Assembly: GCF_900114615.1 (NCBI RefSeq)
Contig: NZ_FOTS01000001.1
Coordinates: forward strand, 1 to 64,000
Source of the DNA: Pelosinus propionicus DSM 13327
Lineage (GTDB): Bacteria; Bacillota; Negativicutes; DSM-13327
Reading direction: 5' to 3'
Length of the DNA: 64,000 nucleotides
Under the pieces are notes generated by a model. That model saw nothing but the letters and a program-made list of their open reading frames with translations, searched no databases and had not been told where the DNA came from. A program made the position numbers and the translations under genes. Positions 17,346 to 25,860 of the stretch are shown piece after piece (position 1 is the stretch's first letter; each line of letters begins with the position of its first letter).

Positions 17346-18221
17346 TTAAGAAAAAGATTGTATTACAAAGTTTTTGAATCGTTGAGCGGCGGGAGATAAA
17401 TAACGTTCTTTAGTCCAGGCGATTCCAATGACTCGCTGGCATTGCGGCTTAGAAACAGGTAGAAAGGACACATTGGTTTTATCTAGACCAAAGACATGAG
17501 GAATGAGTGCCACTCCTAATTTAGCTTCGACGAGGCCGGCGACGGTCAGAATTTCCTCACCTTCAAAAGTGATAAATGGCTTTAAATTTACTTCTTTAAA
17601 GAAATGGTCAGTTAAAATACGTAAACCATAATCTTTTTTGAAAGTAACAATTGGATCATGAGCAATTTCTTTAAGCTCAATGGATTTTCGTTCAGCAAGT
17701 CGATGTCCAAAAGGAACTACAACAAATAACTCTTCAGTAAAGAGTGGCTCCCACTCCATATAATCTTTTGTTGTTACAGGTGAACAAAGACATAAATCTA
17801 CTTCTCCTGCTTCTAGTTGATCTAAGAGGAGAGTGGTAGCATTTTGATAAAGCTTAAATTGTATATTTGGGAATTTAGAGCGGAATTTACTTAAGAGACT
17901 TGGCACAAGATTCGAACCAAGAGAGTGAAGAAAAGATAAGGACACGCTGCCATAGTCAGGATGTATTAAATCGTGTATAACTTGCTTTCCTGCATCGATT
18001 TCTTGTATCGACCGTTCTACATACTGTAGAAAGATGACTCCATATCGATTGAGCACAATGTGTTTACCGCGACGTTCAAATAGTGGAAATCCTAGTTCCT
18101 CTTCAAGCTTAGCAATAGAACGGCTTAGGGCGGGCTGAGAAATCGATAATTGTTCTGCGGCATGAGTAATGTGCTGCAATTGGGCAACTAATTTAAAATA
18201 TTCCAGTTGATTCCACTCCAT
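17346..18221 (-). CDS. LysR-family transcriptional regulator
   Basis: About 291 residues from ATG 18221, 9 bases after GGTGG; GTG 18233 is an alternative. The N-terminal winged helix-turn-helix reads ITHAAEQLSISQPALSRSIAKLEEELG. A LysR substrate-binding domain follows from about 90, with PDYGSVSLSF and the DLCLCSPV segment. It is divergent from the MFS gene at 18404, with a palindrome between, so it probably controls that transporter. Confidence 0.9.
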   Translation of the reverse strand: MEWNQLEYFKLVAQLQHITHAAEQLSISQPALSRSIAKLEEELGFPLFERRGKHIVLNRYGVIFLQYVERSIQEIDAGKQVIHDLIHPDYGSVSLSFLHSLGSNLVPSLLSKFRSKFPNIQFKLYQNATTLLLDQLEAGEVDLCLCSPVTTKDYMEWEPLFTEELFVVVPFGHRLAERKSIELKEIAHDPIVTFKKDYGLRILTDHFFKEVNLKPFITFEGEEILTVAGLVEAKLGVALIPHVFGLDKTNVSFLPVSKPQCQRVIGIAWTKERYLSPAAQRFKNFVIQSFS

Positions 18222-18254
18222 TATGTTGACCACCTTTTGTTATGTCGTATTTTA

Positions 18255-18272
18255 ATATCTAAGTTTAGATAT
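18255..18272. promoter_or_regulatory. 18-bp palindrome between LysR and MFS genes
   Basis: ATATCTAA-GT-TTAGATAT, perfect arms around a 2-base centre. It sits in the divergent intergenic region in the position expected for a LysR binding site and includes the T-N11-A arrangement. Confidence 0.6.
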
Positions 18273-18403
18273 GGTGGGAAATGTCTTTATATAATTATAA
18301 CACATTAATTATATAAAAATGATGCATTGGACAGATGATACTTTGGAGGTTACTATGATAAAAAGAGAATGATCGTTGATTAGGAAGGACTGTGGTGGAT
18401 ATT

Positions 18404-19621
18404 ATGAAGACCTATATACAAAAGAATAGTACAGCATATTGGCGAGGAATATCAGCTATGTTTTTAGGAAGTTTTGTTACGTTTGCTTTGCTTTATTGCA
18501 TGCAGCCCTTAATTCCTGTTTTTTCAGAAGAGTTTCATATAGCACCAGCTTATGCCAGTTTGTCAATATCTCTTACTACAGGGATTATGGCATTTTTTAT
18601 GCTGTTAGTATCTTGGTTTTCTGATGCAAGGGGAAGGAAAATCGTGATGGCAATATCGTTATCTGTTTCTGCGATATTAGGACTTATAATTGCTTTTTGC
18701 AATAACTTTTCAGTATTACTCATATTACGGATATTGCAAGGAATTATGCTGGCAGGATTTCCTGCGATTGCTATGGCATATGTAAATGAGGAATTTGATC
18801 CTAAAATAGTAGGTATGGTAATGGGGATTTATATTAGTGGCAATTCTGTTGGTGGTTTAGCTGGGCGTATTATGGTTAGTACACTGGCGGATTTTTCAAC
18901 ATGGCATATTGCAGTGGCTGGTATTAGCACAATTGGGCTGTTATTGAGTATTTGGTTTTGGATTGCTTTACCCAAATCTAAAAATTTCTCCCCCAAGAAA
19001 AGGGATTTGAGAGAGATGCTAACTGCATTTACTAAAAAATTGCAAAATATAGAATTACTTATGCTATATAGTATTAGTTTTTTAATTATGGGGGGATTTG
19101 TAACTTTATATAATTATATTGGTTACTCTTTAATGGCTCCGCCCTACAATTTAAGTCAAACCTTAGTTGGATGTATCTTTATTGTTTATTTGATTGGAAC
19201 CTTTAGTTCTACGTTTATGGGAAAGCTGGCGGATAGTAATGGCAGTTCAAAAGTGCTGTGTTTATCCATTACGATTATGTTACTAGGTTGCTTGATTACC
19301 GTAAATGGCAGTTTGTCCATTAAAATTTTAGGCGTAGCATTATTTACCTTTGGTTTTTTTGGCAGTCATTCTGTTGCAAGCAGTTGGGTAGGGAAATGTG
19401 CTCGTTCTGACAAAGCGCAGGCTGCTTCTTTATATCTGCTTTTTTTCTATTTGGGTGCTAGCACAATTGGAACAATCGGAGGAAAATTCTTGCTTTGGTA
19501 TGAGTGGGAGGGAGTCGTTAGTGTTATTGCTCTTGCATTAGTACTGGCTTTAGTCTTTTCAGGGATCTTATTGCTGCGGGAAATGCGCTATAAGGAAAAT
19601 TTGATTCGAATGGAAATTTAA
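18404..19621 (+). CDS. MFS transporter (YnfM-like efflux type)
   Basis: About 405 residues with 12 hydrophobic segments. The loop 2-3 motif is SWFSDARGRKIVM. The N-terminal region LYCMQPLIPVFSEEF with SLSISLTTGIMAF resembles YnfM-type proteins. The substrate is unknown. The start at ATG 18404 follows GGTGG; a GTG at 18392 is possible. The divergent LysR regulator is its probable controller. Confidence 0.88.
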   Translation: MKTYIQKNSTAYWRGISAMFLGSFVTFALLYCMQPLIPVFSEEFHIAPAYASLSISLTTGIMAFFMLLVSWFSDARGRKIVMAISLSVSAILGLIIAFCNNFSVLLILRILQGIMLAGFPAIAMAYVNEEFDPKIVGMVMGIYISGNSVGGLAGRIMVSTLADFSTWHIAVAGISTIGLLLSIWFWIALPKSKNFSPKKRDLREMLTAFTKKLQNIELLMLYSISFLIMGGFVTLYNYIGYSLMAPPYNLSQTLVGCIFIVYLIGTFSSTFMGKLADSNGSSKVLCLSITIMLLGCLITVNGSLSIKILGVALFTFGFFGSHSVASSWVGKCARSDKAQAASLYLLFFYLGASTIGTIGGKFLLWYEWEGVVSVIALALVLALVFSGILLLREMRYKENLIRMEI

Positions 19622-19650
19622 ATTCATTTAATCTTAGTTTTTTGGGATTT

Positions 19651-19699
19651 AACCGCTCTAAGTCTCTCTCTTGTAAAGGAGGGGAGTCATAGAGCGGTT
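19651..19699. terminator. Hairpin after the MFS gene
   Basis: Arms AACCGCTCTA (19651-19660) and TAGAGCGGTT (19690-19699) are perfect over 10 bp with a 29-base loop. No strong T-run follows, so its terminator activity is uncertain. Confidence 0.45.
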
Positions 19700-19763
19700 T
19701 AGTGCTGACTTCTTTCTCACATAGTGATATAATTAGTAAAAATCTCAAGAAAGGAATTGAATT

Positions 19764-20402
19764 ATGAGTGAGATTGTACAGTCTATTGACCAAGAAATCC
19801 TTTCATTCTATCGGCAAGGCGATCAGGAACAGGCGTTAAAGCTGTTTATAAATCAATATCAAGCTAGATTATATGCTTTAGCATATAAAATGCTGGGAAA
19901 TCACGATGATGCGATGGATGCTTTGCAGGAAATTTTATATCAGGTAAATCGTTCTTTGCAGAGTTTTAAGGAAAAGTCTAGTCTATACACTTGGGTATAT
20001 CGTTTGGGTTCAAATGTCTGCTTTAATTTTCGTAAAAAAAGAAATCAAACCGTTAATCAGTTGGAATGGGATGAGAGCTTATATTATTCAATGATGTTGC
20101 CTATTGAACAGCCAAATGAAGATCCCGATAGAATGTGTGAGGTTAAATATAAGCAGTACTTGGTTCAGCAGGCAATTTTAAAATTGCCCGAAAACCAGCG
20201 CATACTCCTTGTTTTACATGATATTGAAGGAATTTCAAGTTCAGAAATTGCACAAATTTTAAATATTAATATCAATGCGGTGAAATCTCGACTTTATCGC
20301 GGTAGAGTGGCCTTGCGTAATATCATTAGTAAAGGTTTTACGGTTAAAGGAATGGAAGGGGTAGGTACATTTTCCATTAATTCTTCTGGTCATTTAAAAT
20401 AA
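19764..20402 (+). CDS. ECF-type RNA polymerase sigma factor
   Basis: 212 residues. Region 2 is seen in ALAYKMLGNHDDAMDALQEI and the SLYTWVYRLGSNVCFNFRKK segment. Region 4 has LPENQRILLVLHDIEGISSSEIAQ followed by the recognition helix NAVKSRLYRGRVALR. No anti-sigma gene is adjacent, since a terminator follows at 20491. The input signal cannot be told from this window. Confidence 0.9.
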   Translation: MSEIVQSIDQEILSFYRQGDQEQALKLFINQYQARLYALAYKMLGNHDDAMDALQEILYQVNRSLQSFKEKSSLYTWVYRLGSNVCFNFRKKRNQTVNQLEWDESLYYSMMLPIEQPNEDPDRMCEVKYKQYLVQQAILKLPENQRILLVLHDIEGISSSEIAQILNININAVKSRLYRGRVALRNIISKGFTVKGMEGVGTFSINSSGHLK

Positions 20403-20490
20403 TGGTTATAATATTTTGCAAATAAGATTAAGATATGGGAATTGCTAAGAAGAAAAGGGGCTGGATTATTAGCCGGCAGTTCATACATAT

Positions 20491-20540
20491 AAAGAATAAG
20501 AAGGCTTTTACAGTCTTGAGTAAAAGTCTTCTTATTCTTT
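20491..20540. terminator. Long bidirectional terminator
   Basis: A stem of about 20 bp (AAAGAATAAGAAG..TTTTAC against GTAAAAG..CTTCTTATTCTTT) with one mismatch. It separates the sigma factor gene from the opposing small cysteine-rich gene. Confidence 0.75.
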
Positions 20541-20553
20541 ACATACAATATAA

Positions 20554-20694
20554 TTAGTTCTTGGATCCTAAATCTCGTAAACAATATACAAGATTTTCTT
20601 TTTTACGATGGAAATTGATACACTCACAGCATTTACCGTGACGTTCACAATCTGTCTTTGGACAGGTACAATTTTGTTCATTACAGCCAGCCAT
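20554..20694 (-). CDS. Small cysteine-rich protein, 46 residues
   Basis: Read on the minus strand from ATG 20694 with GGGGGC upstream. The peptide starts MAGCNEQNCTCPKTDCERHG and continues KCCECINFHRK, with seven cysteines in the first 27 residues plus one near residue 38. The dense CxC / CxxxxC / CCEC pattern with His suggests a small zinc or iron-sulfur binder; I recall similar short clostridial proteins grouped as DUF6485. Function unknown. Confidence 0.7.
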   Translation of the reverse strand: MAGCNEQNCTCPKTDCERHGKCCECINFHRKKENLVYCLRDLGSKN

Positions 20695-20809
20695 AAAAAA
20701 GCCCCCTATATTCTTTTATTACTATTTTAGTATAAAGTCAGGAGAGAGTAAAACCCTTTGTTAAGGGGAATGAAATAATTTTATTAAAAATACGATAAGG
20801 AGGCTATAT

Positions 20810-21703
20810 ATGTCTGAAAATAAAGTTTGCCTACTAATGGTCTTTACAGCTCTTTTCTGGTCAGGTGCATTTATAACAGGGAAAATCGCAGTACTGCAAT
20901 TTCCGCCCTTTGCACTGACTTTTTTCCGTTTCCTGCTGGCATTGCCGTTTATATTCTTCTTGCTATATAGTAGGGAGAAGGAAAAATGGCTGCCTAAAAG
21001 AGAGCAGTGGCTGCCTCTGATTGTATTAGGCATTATAGGTACCTTTTTTTATCATGTTTTATTTTTTAGTGCGTTACGCTATACCACGGCAATTAATTCT
21101 TCCTTGATTGGTGCGACCAATCCAGTATTGACTACTCTTATGGCGGTTTTATTTTTTAAGGAACATATGACACTCAAACGTTTAGTTGGTATTATCTTTT
21201 CTTTTTCAGGTGTTTTTCTTATTGTAACGAATGCAGATTGGCTGCTGATTTCTACGTTTAATTTTAATCTTGGGGACATACTCATGTTTAGCGCTGTTTT
21301 TAATTGGGCATTATATGCGCTTTTAAGCCGTTCCTATATGCAGAAGTATTGTTTATCACCATTAATGGTAACAGCCTACACATTTTTAGTTTGTGTAGTC
21401 CTATCCATACCCTTTGTAATAGCAGAAAATCCTGGCTCTTATTTATCTAAAACTAGTGTTGGTGGCTGGTTATCAATTGCATATATGAGCATATTTGCGT
21501 CTGTATTAGGATACTTAATCCAATTGTTTGCCATCGAAAAAATTGGTGCATCGCGGGCCGCAGTATTTGTTAATTTGGTACCTATTTTCACAATTGTTCA
21601 ATCTGTTTTCATCTTAGGCGAATCTTTTACATTCTTTAAATCTATAGGGGCTTTAGGGATAGTTACAGGCGTTTACTTAGCGACAAGATCAAATGAAAGT
21701 TAA
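20810..21703 (+). CDS. EamA/DMT-family transporter
   Basis: 297 residues with ten hydrophobic segments in two EamA repeats (about 5-140 and 150-290). N-terminal FTALFWSGAFITGKI and FRFLLALPF, and a second-repeat start LMFSAVFNWALYALLSR, are typical. These proteins export metabolites or amino acids; the substrate is unknown. AAGGAGG precedes the ATG. Confidence 0.88.
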   Translation: MSENKVCLLMVFTALFWSGAFITGKIAVLQFPPFALTFFRFLLALPFIFFLLYSREKEKWLPKREQWLPLIVLGIIGTFFYHVLFFSALRYTTAINSSLIGATNPVLTTLMAVLFFKEHMTLKRLVGIIFSFSGVFLIVTNADWLLISTFNFNLGDILMFSAVFNWALYALLSRSYMQKYCLSPLMVTAYTFLVCVVLSIPFVIAENPGSYLSKTSVGGWLSIAYMSIFASVLGYLIQLFAIEKIGASRAAVFVNLVPIFTIVQSVFILGESFTFFKSIGALGIVTGVYLATRSNES

Positions 21704-21711
21704 GTTTTTTA

Positions 21712-21746
21712 AGAAAATAAAAAAGTCCCTGTCATAGACAGGGACT
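21712..21746 (-). terminator. Terminator of the CxxC protein gene
   Basis: AGTCCCTGTC, loop of 3, GACAGGGACT, then a minus-strand T-run. It lies between the convergent DMT and CxxC genes. Confidence 0.75.
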
Positions 21747-21754
21747 CTGACATC

Positions 21755-22045
21755 CTAGCGGTTCTGGCTAAAGCAATCTCTGCAATAAACAGGACGATCG
21801 CCACTTGGACGGAAAGGAACTTGTGTTTCAACGCCACATGCTGCACAAGTTGCATCATGCATTTCACGTTGTTGGAAGCTGCTGTTGCGACCGCCACCGT
21901 TTCTTTGTTTGTGAGCTGCTCTGCATGAAGGGCAACGTCCTGGCTCGTTAGTAAAGCCTTTTTCAGCAAAGAAATCTTGTTCTGAAGCTGAGAATACGAA
22001 TTGGTCTGCGCAATCGCGGCAAGTTAAAGTTTTGTCTTGGTTCAT
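21755..22045 (-). CDS. CxxC-x17-CxxC zinc-ribbon protein
   Basis: 96 residues with four CxxC pairs: CRDC near residue 9, CPSC near 38, CAAC near 67 and CRDC near 87. The first half (LTCRDCADQFVFSASEQDFF, then RCPSCRAA) matches a widespread small zinc-binding family. It may bind nucleic acid or be a growth-phase protein; function not established. AGGAGG precedes the ATG. Confidence 0.8.
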   Translation of the reverse strand: MNQDKTLTCRDCADQFVFSASEQDFFAEKGFTNEPGRCPSCRAAHKQRNGGGRNSSFQQREMHDATCAACGVETQVPFRPSGDRPVYCRDCFSQNR

Positions 22046-22254
22046 GTGTTGTATAGCCTCCTAAAATCTGTTACTAAAATAGGTAATAAGAATGTTCATT
22101 GTATCTCGTTAAGTTATGTTTAACAAGATAAATGAGAAATTCAATCGATCTATTTAAGTGCTTCTAAATCATACGCTGAATTGGTACAAAAGTAAAGAGG
22201 ATTTTTATTAAATTTTAAAAAAAATTATAAAAATTATAAAAATAGTTTTCACTT

Positions 22255-22268
22255 ATCAATTAATTGAT
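22255..22268. promoter_or_regulatory. 14-bp palindrome upstream of bacteriohemerythrin
   Basis: ATCAATTAATTGAT is a perfect palindrome about 160 bases before the hemerythrin start, in an otherwise very AT-rich intergenic stretch (22046-22426). A regulator site is possible. In such AT-rich DNA chance is a real alternative. Confidence 0.3.
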
Positions 22269-22426
22269 CATTTTGCTTATAAATGTAAGAGAATAAGATA
22301 TCGTTTAGATCTCTTTTCTAGAAAAAATGTTTATATTTTAATAGATAAATTATATAATGAGCAGGTAGGAACTTGTCTCTTTTAAGAAAATGATAAAAAG
22401 AATGCAAGAAAATGGAGGAACTAAAT

Positions 22427-22846
22427 ATGGAGTTTTTTGAATGGGATGAAAGCTTTTCAACAAAAATTCAAAGATTTGATGATGATCATAAGAAATTACT
22501 AATTTTATTCAATAATGTGTATCATCGTGTATTTGAATGTGAGAATTTGGAAGAGGAAAGAGAGTTAACACAAGAGACTTTAGTTGAGTTATTAAATTAT
22601 GTTACGTATCATTTTTCTGCAGAAGAGGAATTAATGATGCAGTTTGGTTATCCACAATTCTTAGAGCACAAGAAAGAACATGGTTCTTATATAGCCGAAG
22701 TGAATAAATTCTTAGATCAGCATAAAAAAGGTGCGGCGGCATTATCTTTTCCAACCTTTATGTTTCTTAAAGAATGGATTGCTAAACATATCTTAGTGCG
22801 TGATAAGGAATATGGACAATTTTTTAATGATAAAGGAATTCGATAG
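22427..22846 (+). CDS. Bacteriohemerythrin
   Basis: 139 residues from ATG 22427 after GGAGG. It is an oxygen-binding di-iron four-helix protein. Ligand motifs are in order: FDDDHKKLL, YHFSAEEELM, the HKKEH pair, and WIAKHILVRDKEYG, which give the five His and two carboxylates expected. In anaerobes such proteins scavenge or sense oxygen. It appears to be transcribed alone. Confidence 0.93.
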   Translation: MEFFEWDESFSTKIQRFDDDHKKLLILFNNVYHRVFECENLEEERELTQETLVELLNYVTYHFSAEEELMMQFGYPQFLEHKKEHGSYIAEVNKFLDQHKKGAAALSFPTFMFLKEWIAKHILVRDKEYGQFFNDKGIR

Positions 22847-22894
22847 AAAAACATTCTCTAAAATCGTGAACTCCTACGGCGCAAATAGTAATTA

Positions 22895-23851
22895 TTAGTG
22901 TAAGTCACAAGGAATTTGAGTAGTGCTGCCATAAGTATGAAGATATGAAGTAGTAGGATGGTTAGCGGCATGATCAAAAATAATAGTAGCTCGATGAAGA
23001 AATTGTTTATTTAAAACATAGCGAAGATCGTAAATTGTAACCGAGATAGAATGAGGATGCTCCTGTACTGTAAAATAAATAAAGGGGGTAAAGGTAGCAA
23101 AGAAGTCTCCTATTTTTGTTTTTTTTGCTTGTAGTGTAAATTTCGATATGTCCTTTTCCTTTACTAAGTCAGCATGAAGTTTTAATGCTGGCGAAATGCT
23201 TCCTAATTCTCCGACCAAGTAAGCGGTTTTCGTTTCTAAAACAAAATCCCAGAACAATATGCGTCTTAATGATGGCATGACAGTGATTTGCAAGATATCT
23301 TGATGGGAAAATAATTGATAAAGCTGCTTTGCTGCTTTTTTGCGCAAAGCAATTCTAAATAAGATATATGCTGCAAGAATTGCAAACGTAAAGCACGATA
23401 ATGTGAACATTGTAATTTCAAAAGCATAGAGACTAAGTAATAGTGCGAACAGCATTGGATCAAATACATTTAAAAGCTGCACACTTTTACGTTCTTTCTG
23501 AATTGGCCATAAGATAGCAGCGCCATGGGTATTAAAGTAATCCATGACGATATGAGATAAACTGCCAGAGAAAGCCCATCCCAATAAGGATAGAAAATTA
23601 GCTTGTGGCATAATAATAACTAAAACAGCACTGATCAGCAACGACCATAGAACTAAGCCCGGGATAGAATGAGAAAAAGCGCGATGTTGCCTAAGATAAG
23701 AGAATTTTCCTTTTATTTGGGCAATGATATCAAAATCCGGTGCTTGCGCGCCAAGAATAGTAGCTAGATAGATCGGATCAGAAATGGATAACGGATGACC
23801 AGACAACCCTGCAATCGCGATGCCAACAAGTGCATGAGAGAAAGAATCCAT
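22895..23851 (-). CDS. DUF457 / YdjM-type membrane-bound metal-dependent hydrolase
   Basis: 318 residues. The N-terminal half has metal-type motifs SHALVGIAIAG, LGAQAPDFD and RQHRAFSHSIPG, followed by four hydrophobic segments to about 170. The C-terminal third is soluble and less conserved. Family members are putative metal-dependent hydrolases (LexA-regulated YdjM in E. coli). The substrate is unknown. Confidence 0.8.
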   Translation of the reverse strand: MDSFSHALVGIAIAGLSGHPLSISDPIYLATILGAQAPDFDIIAQIKGKFSYLRQHRAFSHSIPGLVLWSLLISAVLVIIMPQANFLSLLGWAFSGSLSHIVMDYFNTHGAAILWPIQKERKSVQLLNVFDPMLFALLLSLYAFEITMFTLSCFTFAILAAYILFRIALRKKAAKQLYQLFSHQDILQITVMPSLRRILFWDFVLETKTAYLVGELGSISPALKLHADLVKEKDISKFTLQAKKTKIGDFFATFTPFIYFTVQEHPHSISVTIYDLRYVLNKQFLHRATIIFDHAANHPTTSYLHTYGSTTQIPCDLH

Positions 23852-23966
23852 AATGAATGTGCCTCAACTTTCTATTTTGTTTACATAATATTATAACACA
23901 AAAGTACAGGTACACTTCTATAGTAAGTTTTGCCTTTCAATATACACTTATCTCAAGAGATGCATA

Positions 23967-24006
23967 AAAAAAGTGGTGACCTCATAGCAGAGACCACCAT
24001 TTTTTT
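23967..24006 (-). terminator. Terminator of the amino acid permease
   Basis: A GTGGTCTC..GAGGTCACCAC hairpin on the minus strand followed by TTTTTTT, just after the permease stop. Confidence 0.65.
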
Positions 24007-24033
24007 AATATATAAGCTTTATGCACTAATTTA

Positions 24034-25461
24034 TTAGTTCATTTTTTGTTCAATTTTGGCTGCGCTAATTTTCTTGTCCAAGAACAAAATGTAGTATAAA
24101 TAAACGCCCAATAATGCAGGAATGCCTGTATATAAAACAATTCGTTGGGATTCGTCAAAATATAAACTGCATATAACTCCAAGATTTAAGGTTAAAGCTA
24201 ATATTGGAACCAAAGGGTAAAAAGGAGTCCGAAATTTTAGCTGCTCTATTTTCCCCCCTAGACGGAAGAATTCTCTGCGGAAGTTGAGTTGACACCAGGC
24301 AATAATGACCCATATTAAGCAGCCAGTCAGTCCTGTACTGGACATAAGCCAAAGGTACACTGTATCAGCAGCATATTCACTAGTGAGTAACGACATACAC
24401 GCCAAGATAACAGTAATATAGACTCCATTGACAGGAACACCGCGAGAATTTAATGTACTTAAACATTTTGGTGCTAAACCTTCTTTAGACATAGACCAAA
24501 GGAGACGAGAACAGGCATATAAGGCTGAATTGCCTGCCGATAAAGCTGAAGTCATAACAACGAAACTCATAATATCTTTAGCCAAAGGAAAACCTAAGAT
24601 GCCGAATACATGAGCAAAAGGACTTTCTAAAACACTTGCTTCTTGCCAAGGAATAATACCTGCCAGTACGATCATGGCTAACACATAGAAAAAAATAATC
24701 CGAAAGGTAATGCCTTTAATAACACGAGGAACATTTTTACTGGCATCTTGGCATTCGCCAGCTGCTATACCGACAAGTTCAGCACCTTGAAAGGAATAAA
24801 CAACTGCAATCATAGTTAAAAATACAGCTTGAAATCCATTAGGAAATAAACCTGCTTCCGTATTAAAGTTGGATAAGCCAACAATAGGGACGGAATGACT
24901 GGAAAAGCCAAAGAGCAAACCGGCACCTGCAACAATAAAAGCTAGGATAGCAGTTACTTTAATACTAGCAAACCAAAATTCAGCTTCACCGTAAGCTCTT
25001 ACAGAAATAATGTTTAGTAGAGCAAGCATAATAGCAAAAAAACCGCACCATATCCAAATTTCAATTTGTGGAAACCAATTATGCATGATAATGCCTGCCG
25101 CAGTAAAGTCGGCAGCAATGCAAATAGCCCAGTTCAGCCAATACAGCCAGCCGGTAGTGAAGCCGGCACCGGGAGAAATGAAACGTGAAGCATAGCTTTG
25201 GAAGGAACCAGAAACGGGCATTGCTGAGGTGAGTTCTCCTAGGCACAATAATACCAGATACATGATAAAGCCGCCAGTTAAGTACGCAAGGACAGCACCT
25301 AAAGGACCTGCTTGATTGAGGGTTACACCTGAACCTAGAAAAAGTCCGGTGCCAATTGTGCCACCAATGGATATCATCATGAGATGGCGTGAGTTCATTC
25401 CGCGTTTGAGTCCTTCTTTTTCGGGACATAAATCTTTAAGATTTACTGTAGAATTTGACAT
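24034..25461 (-). CDS. lysP: APC-family amino acid permease, probable lysine importer
   Basis: 475 residues with 12 hydrophobic segments. The signature region GLKRGMNSRHLMMISIGGTI leads into GTGLFLGSG, typical of amino acid-polyamine-organocation permeases. A lysine riboswitch directly upstream strongly suggests lysine as substrate. The gene symbol rests on that regulation rather than on residue-level evidence. Confidence 0.85.
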   Translation of the reverse strand: MSNSTVNLKDLCPEKEGLKRGMNSRHLMMISIGGTIGTGLFLGSGVTLNQAGPLGAVLAYLTGGFIMYLVLLCLGELTSAMPVSGSFQSYASRFISPGAGFTTGWLYWLNWAICIAADFTAAGIIMHNWFPQIEIWIWCGFFAIMLALLNIISVRAYGEAEFWFASIKVTAILAFIVAGAGLLFGFSSHSVPIVGLSNFNTEAGLFPNGFQAVFLTMIAVVYSFQGAELVGIAAGECQDASKNVPRVIKGITFRIIFFYVLAMIVLAGIIPWQEASVLESPFAHVFGILGFPLAKDIMSFVVMTSALSAGNSALYACSRLLWSMSKEGLAPKCLSTLNSRGVPVNGVYITVILACMSLLTSEYAADTVYLWLMSSTGLTGCLIWVIIAWCQLNFRREFFRLGGKIEQLKFRTPFYPLVPILALTLNLGVICSLYFDESQRIVLYTGIPALLGVYLYYILFLDKKISAAKIEQKMN

Positions 25462-25487
25462 AGTTGACCTCCTATTTGATTTAAAAT

Positions 25488-25727
25488 AAAAAGGGTTGTG
25501 ATCTATCTCACAACCCCAAATTTACTCCAAAGAATAAACTAACGCTTGCGTGAGATAGCACTTCATCTAAAAGAACCTTTTAGATGACAGTCTTGTATTT
25601 ATTAAATACAAGCCCAACAACAAAAAATGGCATTTCTGCTGTTTCGGCAACTATTCCTTTCTATATAGCTCATTGCCCGCCAGCTCACTATATATACTGA
25701 TAATAATTGCGCCTCTATAATCACAAC
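25488..25727 (-). promoter_or_regulatory. Lysine riboswitch (L box) controlling the permease
   Basis: Minus-strand aptamer from about 25727 to 25549. Conserved pieces appear in order: AGAGGCGC, TAGTTGCCGAAA, TTGGGCTTG, GACTGTCATCTAAAAGG and TAGATGAAGTGCTATCTCACG. The expression platform is visible: the 3' strand of P1, CTATCTCAC, is also complementary to GTGAGATAG inside the terminator stem (25493-25516, followed by TTTTTATTTT). Lysine binding should favour termination. Confidence 0.92.
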
Positions 25728-25860
25728 ATATTTAATTTCTTGCTTATTTTAATAAATATCAGATTAGTTGTCAATCATTAGATTGTATTAAAATTATACG
25801 ATAAGAAAGAAATGAGTCTACAAAGTAAATACATATTAAAGTCATGGGAGAGATCGAATT

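Noticed and set aside
20390-20584. 64-codon minus-strand frame near the sigma factor terminator
   Set aside because: It runs through the terminator stem and overlaps the better supported 46-residue cysteine-rich gene in a different frame.
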